Shown: positions 45,201 through 54,800 of the stretch, one piece after another | How the letters are laid out: the number at the start of each line of letters is the position of its first letter | Numbering within the stretch: position 1 is the stretch's first letter | Assembly (NCBI GenBank): GCA_021613375.1 | Contig: CM038704.1 | Coordinates: 36,640,162-36,704,161 of the forward strand | DNA from: Megaleporinus macrocephalus | Lineage: Eukaryota > Chordata > Actinopteri > Characiformes > Anostomidae | Direction of reading: 5' to 3' | DNA: 64,000 nt | The notes under the pieces: generated by a model | Seen by the model: the letters and a program-made list of their open reading frames with translations, nothing else | The model's database searches: none | Told to the model about the DNA's origin: nothing | Program-made: the position numbers and the translations under genes

Positions 45201-47193
45201 AATTATGGCTAAAACTGAAATCCAAAAAAAGAAGAAATGAGGTTTTGTTCCCATAGCAGCAATGTGCAGAGTTAGGATCACATGTTGGATTGCGAATAGA
45301 TATTCTGTGAGGTATGTGGCTGTTTGGCTAATAAGAGTCCTATAAACAAGAAAAAGCTTCAATTTTAATCCCTTGCCAGTGAAACTTGTTCAGCAACAAG
45401 AGACTGCCTGTTTGTCAGTTTTTTTTTTTTTTAAAGCTTTGTTCAAGTAGTATGCCCAGATTTTATGTTGCTGAATAAATAAAATGATTTGCTATTATCG
45501 TTGTTAACAAATTATTAAATTAAACCCCCTCCAGCCAGGTCCTTGCGATTCCTATCTGAACCACTAGGTGGAAATACACACCATTTAATTTTCGTCAGAC
45601 TGACTAAAGCAGCGGCTTAGCGAGAACAGTTTAAGCGTTCACCGCATGTGCGGAAAGAAAACATTGTCCATCTGGCAGTTGGTTACCGTATGTGACGCAG
45701 ACTCATCCAGGGCAGTTTGTAACAAATGTACAATTAGTAAAATCAGCGTCTCTCGCGGGGGAACCAAGACAAAGACATTTAACACTACTAATCTGATACA
45801 ACACTTACACCACACAGCTGAATACAGTGAGTATCAGTAAACAGCAGAGCTAGCACGAGCAGCTATCACAAAACAAATAACCCAGAACACCGTGCAGACC
45901 AGATCTGACCGGTATGAACAGTACAGCAGCAAAAGGTGATCTGAAAGGTGATCAGCAATCAGAATCGGCCTCAAAAATGCAGATCGGTCCATCTCAGTTT
46001 TGTCCTTGCCTGTATAGTTGCCAGATACTTGGATACTTGTTTTTCTTTGGACAATAACGAAATGTAAATGGTTAAAACTCACCTATTGTTTGAAACTTGA
46101 CTTGGAAAGCTCTGATCTATAGTATATAATTTTTGAGATAGCATAGTGGAACAGAAATCTTTGGTGTTAAACTCTACCCCCATTTTAAAGGTCTCTGTTG
46201 TGACTGTGGCTCCAAACCATCCAGCATATTCTTTGATGATGAATCCATATCAAACCCACAGTGGTCAACAGGTAAGAGAAATCAGTATATTCAATATATT
46301 GATATACTTCTGTAGAACATTATAAATAACATCTTAGGCCAACATTTTTCAAAATGTTTTCATTAAAATTAGCAGACCTATGGAATTTAATATACATATA
46401 ATTTATTATACATATGAAATATTCTAATTAAACATAACACAACTGTAATTGAATATAAAATACATAGAATAGCAATGCTTCCCCTAACAGCTTAGTAATA
46501 GCACACAATACAGGCCCAATTATTAATTCTTAGTTAACTTCATAACTATTTTTAACATGAAAATTACAAACCAAGCAGCATGCAATTATGCAAATATTTC
46601 TGTTTTTATTATTATGTATTAATTATTTAATATTAAAAATAGTGTTATTAAATCTGTTCATTTGTTTGATTCACCACCTGACTTTTTAGACTAATTTTGA
46701 ACAACATGTTAAACATTTACTTGGAAATGTGTAGAAGGCTTCATTCTTACACTTGAGTTTACAGTTAAATTTTAAATTTTAATTTTTTTAAAAATAAATG
46801 AAATATTCTGATAATAAAAATGACACAATTGTATGGTTTGTATAGAGGTTTGTATCACCTGACAAGCTAAACTGAAGCATTTATTTATTAAAGCATGTGT
46901 GATCATGATATAATTTTTTTTCAATTTTTAACTTTTAGATAACAATGTCAGTTATGTATATTAATGTGGTACCATGAAGTTAAATAACTACTTCTGAGAG
47001 TTAATTGTTCAGCAGGATGTGATTTATATAGTGATTTTTATATAGTAAAATAATTAATATGTGTATTTTTTAACAGGATGTACTTTGCATCACAAATCGT
47101 GCTGTAAATGTGAACAACACACCGACAGAAAATCTTCCAGCACACACCAGCTCAGCCAGACCAGAAAACTCAGTTATGGTCAATGGTTTTTGA
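36300..47193 (+). CDS. ms4a17a-like: MS4A-family four-transmembrane protein, copy 3 (intact)
   Basis: Seven coding exons join without a break to 316 codons: E2 36300-36614, E3 42559-42669, E4 42778-42834, E5 43018-43173, E6 44844-44957, E7 46191-46271 and E8 47077-47193. All introns are GT-AG and all junctions are phase 0. The ATG follows the splice acceptor at 36278. Residues 1-105 are a cytosolic tail rich in Pro, Gly, Val and Ala with 5-residue repeats (VPTAGFPTAGYPTAGF). TM1 is about 109-125, TM2 134-153, TM3 166-186 and TM4 219-240. Cys196 and Cys206 lie in the TM3-TM4 loop, where CD20-like proteins form a disulfide. TM4 is followed by a Cys-rich FGCKATCCNEP signature. The C-tail has LPAH where copies 1 and 4 have a PPxY motif. 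The family is involved in membrane signalling and calcium conductance; the specific role here is not known. The 5.9 kb intron 2 holds a DIRS element. Confidence 0.9.
36890..37480. repeat. Dispersed fish repeat fragments in intron 2 of copy 3
   Basis: 36895-37010 (ggggctggggccaatcactg, then gtccatcacatggactgcag) and 37360-37470 (gggagaacatgcaaactcca) are two opposite-facing parts of the same common interspersed repeat seen at 14580 and 33940. Confidence 0.6.
37552..37605. repeat. Terminal repeat, left copy (inverted relative to 41610-41690)
   Basis: The sequence gtctgtcttaaaacctagag through tagacactgtctag is the inverted counterpart of 41610-41690. A third copy is at 51059-51140. It may be the end of a DNA element that encloses the DIRS insertion. 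Confidence 0.55.
37640..40660 (+). pseudogene. DIRS-type tyrosine-recombinase retrotransposon, degenerate
   Basis: Order along +: a gag-like frame 37677-38081 with an acidic Glu/Asp run; a residual RT around 38310-38560, where the frame IDDWLIA gives the DIRS-type active site, most of the RT palm being deleted; RNase H-like 38660-38990 (TTDASLSGWGG, GVLNRGVDLLSRGNPL, WEHYGRATVDLFALRENAQC); and tyrosine recombinase 39250-40235 (SSTRSLYGNKWKVFEQWC, LSVKTALLVALASAKHVSEI, HSTRGVATTWAVFKG with the His-x-x-Arg motif). Frames are broken many times. The 3' end carries a 58-bp hairpin-forming inverted repeat. The element is sense relative to copy 3, inside intron 2. Confidence 0.85.
40361..40652. repeat. 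58-bp inverted repeat at the DIRS 3' end
   Basis: The left arm 40361-40419 (agagcttaaggttactgtcg, then ggttctctgatagcatgagt) is complementary to the right arm 40593-40652, with a few mismatches. About 170 bp lie between. Such inverted ends are a structural mark of DIRS-type elements. Confidence 0.85.
40755..40985. repeat. Dispersed fish repeat
   Basis: The phrases tcaagtttattgtatagcac, cgttgtctcaaagcagcttt and gaggaagaaaccttgggagg form a common teleost interspersed repeat that I recognise but cannot class with certainty. The 97-codon frame through it is not a gene. Confidence 0.65.
41000..41605. other. Unassigned intronic sequence of copy 3
   Basis: Contains a 66-codon frame at 41176-41376 (EEALMVSP...NERKLVRLRS) with no domain that I recognise. 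It may belong to the element bounded by the inverted termini at 37552 and 41690. Confidence 0.3.
41610..41690. repeat. Terminal repeat, right copy
   Basis: Reads gtctatgtagacagttcact then aggatttgagacagaccc, the inverted complement of 37552-37605 and of 51059-51140. Confidence 0.6.
42185..42520. mobile_element. Half-copy of the palindromic MITE, intron 2 of copy 3
   Basis: Lies just upstream of E3, at the position equivalent to 16985-17316 in copy 2, with shared phrases such as gtgtccactcacggcccact. It was therefore probably inherited from their common ancestor. Confidence 0.72.
43352..43980. mobile_element. Probable truncated hAT-like element in intron 5 of copy 3
   Basis: Begins with cagaggtcactaaaaagctg and continues with a ggtccggacgcagacgctg-type segment typical, from memory, of a hAT terminus. 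The opposite terminus is not found. Interior AT-rich, no transposase. Confidence 0.4.
44000..44652 (-). pseudogene. Tc1-like element fragment (transposase N-terminus plus one ITR)
   Basis: Minus-strand translation of about 44230-44090 gives LLKRIQLRDRVTTSADLAQE then WQRAGVSASEP, the N-terminal DNA-binding region of a Tc1-type transposase. The ITR cattctcaaaacttttggcc plus acgactgta ends at 44652 and is shared with 60158-60188. The middle of the gene is missing. Confidence 0.75.
44652..44735. repeat. Dispersed repeat fragment shared with copy 2
   Basis: The sequence ataatcccagcagatcagaa then gcttgtctggcacc matches 21510-21560 at the same relative place before E6. Confidence 0.65.
45560..46060 (+). 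pseudogene. hAT transposase BED zinc-finger fragment, intron 6 of copy 3
   Basis: The frame 45646-45837 translates to WQLVTVCDADSSRAVCNKCT then TTNLIQHLHHTAEYSEY. This is the BED-type zinc finger of a ZBED/hAT transposase (C-x2-C, then H-x3/4-H around QHLHH). It ends in a stop after 64 codons, and no catalytic domain follows. The region to 46060 may hold the rest of a deleted element. Confidence 0.7.
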
Positions 47194-47960
47194 ACAATTG
47201 TTTTTTTTCTTTATCAGTAAAATGGTCAATTATCAATTCTATAACATAGTATCAGGAATGTTATCGATATTTGTGTGAGAAGTAAAATCTTAAAAATATT
47301 TATATATAAGTATTTGTATATATATGTATAAGTATTTGGTATGTCTCTCCTTAGCTTTAATGACAGTGTGCATTTCACACAAGTTTCAGTGGAAGAAATG
47401 CATTTTAAAAAATTACACATGGTCAAGTACACAAGACACGGTCAATGTCACAAAAGTGTTTACATTTAAAAAGTGATCTAGAAATAGTGCTAATTATTTC
47501 ATCTAATAGTAATTTTTTTCTTTTACTCTATATTCTTTTGTTGATTTCCAGGTTGAAATAAAAAATTAAAACAATCCCAAATGTTCAGTGAGATTATAGA
47601 CTTGTGGACCCTATAAAATACGCTATCATCATTTTGCTGTCATATCAAAACCTCATGCTTTTCTTTTTTTTATTTTAACTATCATTTTTTTCTTGTGCTA
47701 ACATTTTATGATGACTGGGCCCAAAGAAATGGTCCAAAATCTTGTTACGTTAATGTTCAGAACTTGTTTCTTTTGTGTCAATTAAATTAAATTAAATTTG
47801 TTAATTACATTTTTCACAGTAGTGATTTTTTTACTATACAAATTTACTAAAATTCAAATGAAGCATGTTTTAACAAATATAGTATGTAAAAGTATGTTGG
47901 TCTAATGGGTCTCTATACACTGCAAGTGATTTTAGAGCTGTATGTCATATGGTTGTCTCA
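47194..47960 (+). other. 3' UTR/flank of copy 3
   Basis: Shares the block at 47592-47668 with copies 2 and 4. An aataaa at 47557-47562 could serve as a poly(A) signal. No coding sequence recognised. Confidence 0.45.
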
Positions 47961-49336
47961 CAGTAGGAATGAATTACTTACAAAATTAAACACTGTAGTG
48001 TGTTCATCTGTTGCATCTCTGTATGCTACAAAAATTTGCAGTCTGTACATCATGTAGATGTCTCACAATAGTAATTTATTACATTTAATAAATAACTAAA
48101 ATCAACCAAAGAACACCACACCAAGGTATAGATTGGATCATGTTTGTAACATTGTGTTATAATAAACTACATGTGATTTTATGTGTTGCGCCTCAGTAAA
48201 GTTTTAGGAGGTTTTTGTTAAGTCTTTCTGATATATGTATGCATTGTTTTCCGCAGATTTTGACATAATCTGTGTATTTCGGTACGTTTCAATTCTTTAA
48301 AAATAACACAGACCTCATTTAACCTAATTTCTCTGGATGTTGTACGTTTTTGAACAATACAGCACTTTACAGACGGTCCCTTGCCGTTTTCAGCACCTGC
48401 TGCAGCGATGTCGGTTATATTTTTAACGAAATGTCACGATTGTGGTTTGTTCTCTGGTTTACCACCAGGAAAAAGTAATTTCAGAGATTTTAGGAGGTTG
48501 TTTGGTTGTGAGCTGCAGCAGGGGCCAAACTCGAATATTCAATATCCAATAACAAACTAACTTTGCCGAGCTCCTGTAGTGCCACCCACTTTTGTTCGGC
48601 GTCCTTGCGTGTGACTGGCGTAGTCAGACTGAACAACTCATGCTCGCAGCGCATGAGCGTGTAGAGCACTTTGTCTGATATTGTTTCTTTTCCGGTTTCG
48701 TTCAAGGGACTGGTTGGAATCATCCATTAAACGCAGGGAGGCTTCTTTCTGTTGGGGTAAGCTGTGGCTTTAAAATTTAGTTTAAATTTTTTAAGTTTTA
48801 AATTTAGTTTATTTTTATGCTCGTAGAAACTCAGCTCCGTTGTTGCGGCTTTGACCCTTTTGCTGCAGGATGCTGAAACTGTGGTACGTGTGTGTGTTTA
48901 TGTGTTTAAATATTGTATTAATATTCAGTTATAGTAACATCAGGGTGTATTATTCTTAGGAAGGTGGGGCGGTGAAGGATTAGGTGACGTAGTTTTCTCC
49001 AGTTCTTTTCCCGCTTTTTGGGCGTGCCTTTGGTTTTCCTGGTAGTGCTAATGTTTGTTTTGTTTCCTTAATTATCTTTTTTGTTGTTGATTATCTGAGG
49101 TGATTTGGACGTTTTCTGTAGCTCTGGCGGGTTTCTGTATGTGAGTTTAGTCATGTGTTTTCCCAAGAAGAGAGGGAGGGGGGTGTTCGGAGCTTTTTTC
49201 TCTCAGAGGCAGTGCGCGCGCGTGTGTTGGCAACGGTCTCAGTCACTGGGCCTCAGTCTTAACGACGGGGTAGTGTACAGGGACTGCTCACGCGCAGCAG
49301 AGCTTTAGTTTTTTTACTATATTGTGTTGTGTAATT
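47960..49336. other. Unassigned intergenic sequence
   Basis: AT-rich to about 48350, then more GC- and CpG-rich to 49320. A 77-codon minus-strand frame at 48723-48490 (LMRCEHELFSLTTPVTRKDA) resembles no family that I can name with confidence. A 67-codon frame at 49105-49308 is likewise unsupported. The stretch 48750-50750, minus the TIR element, could be one larger repeat such as an LTR, but no duplicated ends were found. Confidence 0.3.
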
Positions 49337-50400
49337 AAGTTGGCTTGAAATAGCCAACTTACTGTTCTTCATAATCTTCTTATTCTTATTATTCTATTCG
49401 CAAAATATAAAATGTTTCTCGTCCCACAGTTTTCGAGCTAGATCCACGAAATTCGGCGGGATCGTTGGTCCTATAGCGCAGATTTATGCTTGTGCTTTTC
49501 TAAGAGATCCGACTTGTGGTTTTCCGGAAAACGACGTTCAAACAGGGAAATTTTGCCCCATATGAATGAATGGCGGAATGTTGAGAGAGTTCAAATTTAA
49601 CTGCCAGCAATGATGTCACAATGAACATCTTTCACACAGACACTCATTAAACAGTACACACAAACTCACACACGCACACAGCAAGACCAGCAGGAGCAGC
49701 GCTTTCAAGGTGGACCTTTAGAAATTTAAGGTGGAGTTATAGGAATTTAAGGTAGACTTGTGGAAATTTAGTTTAAGGTGGATAACTAGATATTTAAGGT
49801 GGAATTGTTGAAATTTAAGATGGAGTTATAGGAATTTAAGGTGGAATATTGCAAATTTAAGTGTGAGTTGAGATTAGGGAATTTAAGGTGGACTTGTAGA
49901 AAATTAAGATGGAGTTATTGGAATTTAAGGTGGTATTATAGGAAATTAAGGTGGAGTTGTAGAAATTTAAGGTGGAGTTACAGGAATTTAAGGTGGAGTT
50001 ACAGGAATTTAAGGTGGACTTGTAGAAGTTTAAGGTGGACTTGTGGAAATTTAAGGTGGAGTTATATGAATTTAAGGTGGAATTGTTGAAATTTAAGGGG
50101 GACTTGTAGAAATTTAAGGTGGAGTTATAGGAATTTAAGTTGGAAGTATAGAAATTTAAGGTGGAGTTATAGGAATTTAAAGTGGAATTGTAGAAATTTA
50201 AGGTGGAGTGATAGGTATTTAAGGTGGAATTATAGGAATTTAAGGTGAACTAAAACACTGAATAGAAAACACACCTTCACTACACACAGACACCACACAC
50301 ACACACTAGACACACAACACACACTGATTACAAAACACTCCTTCACCAAACACAGACACCACACACACGCTACTATCAGCGGGCGATTTCAAGCCAACTT
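49337..50400. mobile_element. TIR element (1064 bp) enclosing a minisatellite
   Basis: A perfect 14-bp inverted repeat, aagttggcttgaaa at 49337-49350 and tttcaagccaactt at 50387-50400, bounds the element. The left end is itself a small palindrome (aagttggcttgaaatagcc then aactt). The left flank to about 49620 resembles an interspersed fish repeat known from memory. No obvious target duplication and no transposase. Confidence 0.75.
49720..50260. repeat. Minisatellite, unit about 18-21 bp
   Basis: More than twenty copies of gaatttaaggtggagttata with variants (ttgtaga, ttacagg). The repetitive WRNLRW frame at 49841-50089 comes from it and is not a gene. Confidence 0.93.
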
Positions 50401-51055
50401 TGAAGTGCATTCATGAACTTCCCCTCTCTAGTTATGTGTTGTTCCTCTTGTTTTCACAGGTAGTGAGGACCTGTGGTAGCAGTCGCTGGCCCTGTGGGTT
50501 GAGGAGTCCCATTCTTTTTTTAGGTTATTTATTTTTGGTTGAGTGTCGGTTTGTAGAGATGTGGTGTACGGGCCCTTGCTCACCCGGGGAGGCGCTGTTT
50601 CCCACAGTGTCCCACTCCTTTAATTAAATATAATTGTTTCTTTTTGCAAGTTTCTTTAGTGTTTTGTTTTGTTTCTTCTATTTTTTTATGCTATTTGTTT
50701 AATAAAGATTGTTGTTTTTGAAAGTGACTCGAATGTTCCTATTCTAATTGAGCTTTATTTATTTACTTATTTATTTTAGTATTTTTAATTTTGCTGGATT
50801 TTCCAGGTGGTGTAGTTGGTTTCATATTTTATTTAATTTGCTTAATGTGCCATTTATTGCCTTTCTGCCCTCCCTGTTGCACTTATTTTTATTTAGGATT
50901 TTAGCTTTGAAGCGTTCTCCTTTACCTTCTGAATCAGTGCTTCAGTTTTTTGGACAACATCTTTCTGTGGACCCTGAATTATTTCAACTTTGTCAGACAT
51001 TGTTGCTCAGCCACCGTAGTGATCATCAGTAGGATAGGAAAAAAACACTGCATAT
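50401..51055. other. Unassigned intergenic sequence
   Basis: T-rich sequence with short hydrophobic frames and no recognised domain. No exon-like conservation with other copies is seen. Confidence 0.35.
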
Positions 51056-51058
51056 GGG

Positions 51059-51140
51059 GTCTGTCTCAAAACCTAGTGAGGGTCTACATAGACAGCATTT
51101 TATGTCATAGTATGCGTGCGCCAGACATGTAGTCTGTCCG
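51059..51140. repeat. Third copy of the 37552/41690 terminal repeat
   Basis: Reads gtctgtctcaaaacctagtg then tctacatagacagcatttta and tgtcatagtatgc, closely matching the reverse complement of 41610-41690. Confidence 0.7.
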
Positions 51141-51479
51141 AAGCCGGATCCACCGTACCAAAAATTTGTCAAAACCTAAAAAAAACAAAAGGCTTTTTTT
51201 AAAAAGTGATAAAATGTTTCTAGATTTATCAATATACATTTATCAATAATGAGTTCAATAAAAAAGGAAAAGTGTTTGTTAAATGACCTGCCAGGTCAGC
51301 CATTACCCAGAGAAACCAGCTGAATCCACTGTGCAGGTCCAGCAAAGCTGGTGTTTTGAAGGGTTTACCGCTCAAAAAGCACCGCAGCCACCCAAAGGCT
51401 CTCCACTGTGCAGATAATGTGTATATAGATAGAACAGCCACTCTTTCTCTTTCTCTCGCTTACTTCCTAATTGTAGTTA

Positions 51480-51561
51480 AGAAATATAGAAGACATAGAA
51501 GACAAAGCGCCAAACAGTTCCCTACGATCTGCACGTAGAAGTGAGCTGACTTCAACCTCAG
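51480..51561 (+). promoter_or_regulatory. Non-coding exon E1 of copy 4
   Basis: gaagacaaagcgccaaacag then cttcaacctcag, donor gtacaa at 51562, aligns with the E1 ends of copies 2 and 3. No ATG is conserved, which supports an untranslated exon. Confidence 0.5.
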
Positions 51562-51839
51562 GTACAAAAATATCTCTTTGTTCCCATTAATGTGTTTTTT
51601 TGAACCCCATAAACTCTAAGGGTCTGTACGTTGGCCCACACTTCAGTTCCTGACTTGTTAATTTTATAATAGATTCATAGCAGTTACAGAAACATTTACT
51701 GAGAGTGAATAATCAGTCTGAACATTGGTAACAGAATGCTAGGTCTGCAGTACATGGGTTAATGTGACAAAAATAACACTTATACTGATAATAAGGTGAA
51801 ATTGATGGTTTCTCACAGGTGAATACATCTCCACTAAGG

Positions 51840-54800
51840 ATGTCCACCACTGCTGTACCAGACAATAACCCAAGAAATGGCTTCATGGTGGTGACCCAAG
51901 TGGTCCCACCAGCTGCTGCAGGGCAAAATGTGGTTGCGCCTGTGCCAGGGGTCGCTACTGGCAATGTTGGAGCCTATAACGTCAGAGTACCTACTGCTGG
52001 ATTCCCTAACATATGGGTCCATAATGTTGGAGTCCCAAATGTTGGAGTCCCAAATGTTGGATTCCCCTTTGTCACACCTGTCAGTAACACAGGACCTGCT
52101 CCAAGCCCTCTTCAGAAATTTCTGAAATCCAAGCCGACGGCTCTGGGGGTAAGATGATTTACATTTACATTTACATTTACGGCATTTAGCAGACGCTCTT
52201 ATCCAGAGCGACTTACAAAAGTGCTTAGTGTTCAGTCAGAGTATGACCCTCTATCTAGTACAAACAGGTTTAAGTCCAAACCACTCTTATACTCAAACAC
52301 TGCCATAAACACAGGGCGAGTGCTGATACCTAGAAACAAGACAACGCAATACAGGAACATCTATAAGAGAATAAATACAAGACTACATACAGTACAAGTG
52401 CAGTACTTAGCCAGTGCTCCTAGAAGATAAAGTGCAATTACAGTTTGTACCAGTACTTTAGTATATAGTGTTTATAAGTACTTTACAAAGAGATAGGTCT
52501 TCAGTCTGCGTTTGAAGACCGCGAGAGAGTTCGCTGTTCGGACAGCCAGTGGAAGTTCGTTCCACCATCTGGGTGCCAGGACAGAGAAGCGTTTTGTTGC
52601 ATGTCTTCCATGAATCTTGAGAGATGGCGGGTCAAGCCGAGCCGTACTTGAAGCGCGAAGGGCTCGAGGTGCGGTTCGACTTTTGACCATTGCCATAAGG
52701 TAAGGAGGAGCTGGTCCATTCTTGGCTTTGTAGGCAAGCATCAGAACTTTAAACTGAATGCGAGCAGCTACAGGAAGCCAGTGAAGGGAGCGCAGCAGTG
52801 GAGTGACATGAGTGTACTTGGGGAGATTGAAGACGAGCCGTACTGCTGCATTCTGGATCAGTTGTAGGGGCCTGATGGCCTGCAGAGGAAGACCAGCCAG
52901 GAGAGAGTTGCAGTAGTCCAGCCTTGAAATGACAAGAGACTGGACGAGCACCTGGGAGGCCTCTTGAGAGAGGAAGGGTCGGATGCGTCTGATATTGTAG
53001 AGAATGTACCTGCATGACCGAGTCAGGTTCGTAATATGGGCTGAGAACGATAACTGGTCATCCAGAGTCACCCCAAGGTTTCTTGCATCTTTAGACCGAA
53101 CAATCAAAGAGTTCTCGAATGAGATGGCAAGATCCTGCTGAGGACCTGTAGTTCCAGGGATGAACAGCAGCTCAGTCTTGCTGGGATTGAGCTTCAGATG
53201 ATGAGCTGTCATCCATGAAGCAATGTCGGTCAGACATGCAGAGATACGACTGCAAACCTGAGTATCAGACTGTGGGAAGGAAAGCATTAGTTGAGTGTCA
53301 TCAGCATAGCAGTGGTAAGAGAAACCATGAGAGGTAATTACATCACCAAGAGAACGGGTGTAGAGTGAAAAGAGGAGAGGACCTAGCACTGAGCCTTGAG
53401 GGACACCAGTAAGGAGCCTGCAAGGAGCAGATGTAGACCCTCTCCATGTTACCTGGTAAGACCGCCCCTCTAGATAGGACTCAAGCCACTTCCATGCAGA
53501 GCCCACGATTCCCAGGTCAGCGAGGACGGATAGAAGGATCTTGTGGTTCACCGTGTCGAAAGCTGCAGAGAGGTCCAGAAGGATCAGGACCGATGACAGT
53601 TTGGATGATCTTGCAGTCTGGAGCTTCTCAGTCACCGCTATGAGGGCTGTTTCTGTTGAGTGCGCTGGTTTGAAGCCGGACTGGTTGGGGTCCTGGAGCA
53701 GGTTCTGGGTGAGAAAGAGAGAAAGTTGGTTATAAACAGCGCGCTCAAGAATTTTTGATAGAAAAGAAAGGAGTGATACCGGCCGGTAGTTGCAGACATC
53801 TGAGCTGTCCAGTGTGGGCTTCTTCAGAATTGGAACCACTCTGGCAGTCTTGAATGCGGATTTGATTGTCATAGTACACATTTACATTCTTTTTGTTTGC
53901 TCTATGAATGTAATGACTCTTATTTGCTGTGAAACTGATTGAACATTAAAGTGTTAGTTTGGCAGTACTCGATAAAAGGATGTTGGTAGCTAGCAGATCA
54001 CAAAAAACACCAATTAGACTGTTTTTTAATGCTCTGAAAGCTTTAAATCTTTGTTAGCAACATTAAAATGTGTTGTTTTAAACTAAGCTAGAGAATTAGG
54101 TCACTAAAATTGGAAAATACATCTTTATTTTTAACTTATTAAGCAGGCATGTATTCACTCAGGGCAGATCCCCAAACACGCTGATGCGCACTCCTCTACT
54201 TTTCCTTTATTCATCCCTTGTTCCTCACATTGCTTAAGCTGCGCAGCCATACTACGCTTCCTTCAGAAAACGCTCTTCAGTAGTTATATTCATAATAATA
54301 GTACAGTTTATATTTTCAGACTGGAAAACTATTATATTTGATTCTTACTGGCTCCTATTTGAGTGTGAATGAAGGCATTTCTGTCTAGTTACAGATTCGT
54401 CTCTGTGGTGGAAATTAGTAAATGTGCGGAAGAACATTTTTTTATGTGGGTTGTGGTTTCGCCCTCTAATGAATGAAAATGAATTTAAAGAGAACATTTG
54501 GTGAATGTGAGGATGTGAATGAATGATCTATTATTGTCATTTTTTCTTCATTAGTATAATTGTTAATTTTGCATTTGAGGCCTAAAAATCAAGCCGATTT
54601 TTTAACCTGTGTTTGTGTGACGTGAATAAACAAAGACATACGATTTGGAGTAAAAACACTGACGACTCTTTTAAATGATTATTAAAATAGTATCAATAGC
54701 ATCTACAAAATGTATCTTTAATAATCTTGATTTGTGTTTTTTTTTCCCACAGACTGTCCAAATAATGATTGCAGTCATAACCATTTTGTTGGGCATCTTG

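Noticed and set aside
49841..50089. Plus-strand WRNLRW repeat frame resembling a designed repeat protein
   Set aside because: It follows the 18-21 bp minisatellite unit and breaks whenever the unit length changes.
52472..53881. 469-codon frame as a functional host reverse transcriptase
   Set aside because: It lies in an L2 LINE lacking its 5' half and endonuclease, and its first codons are host intron sequence.
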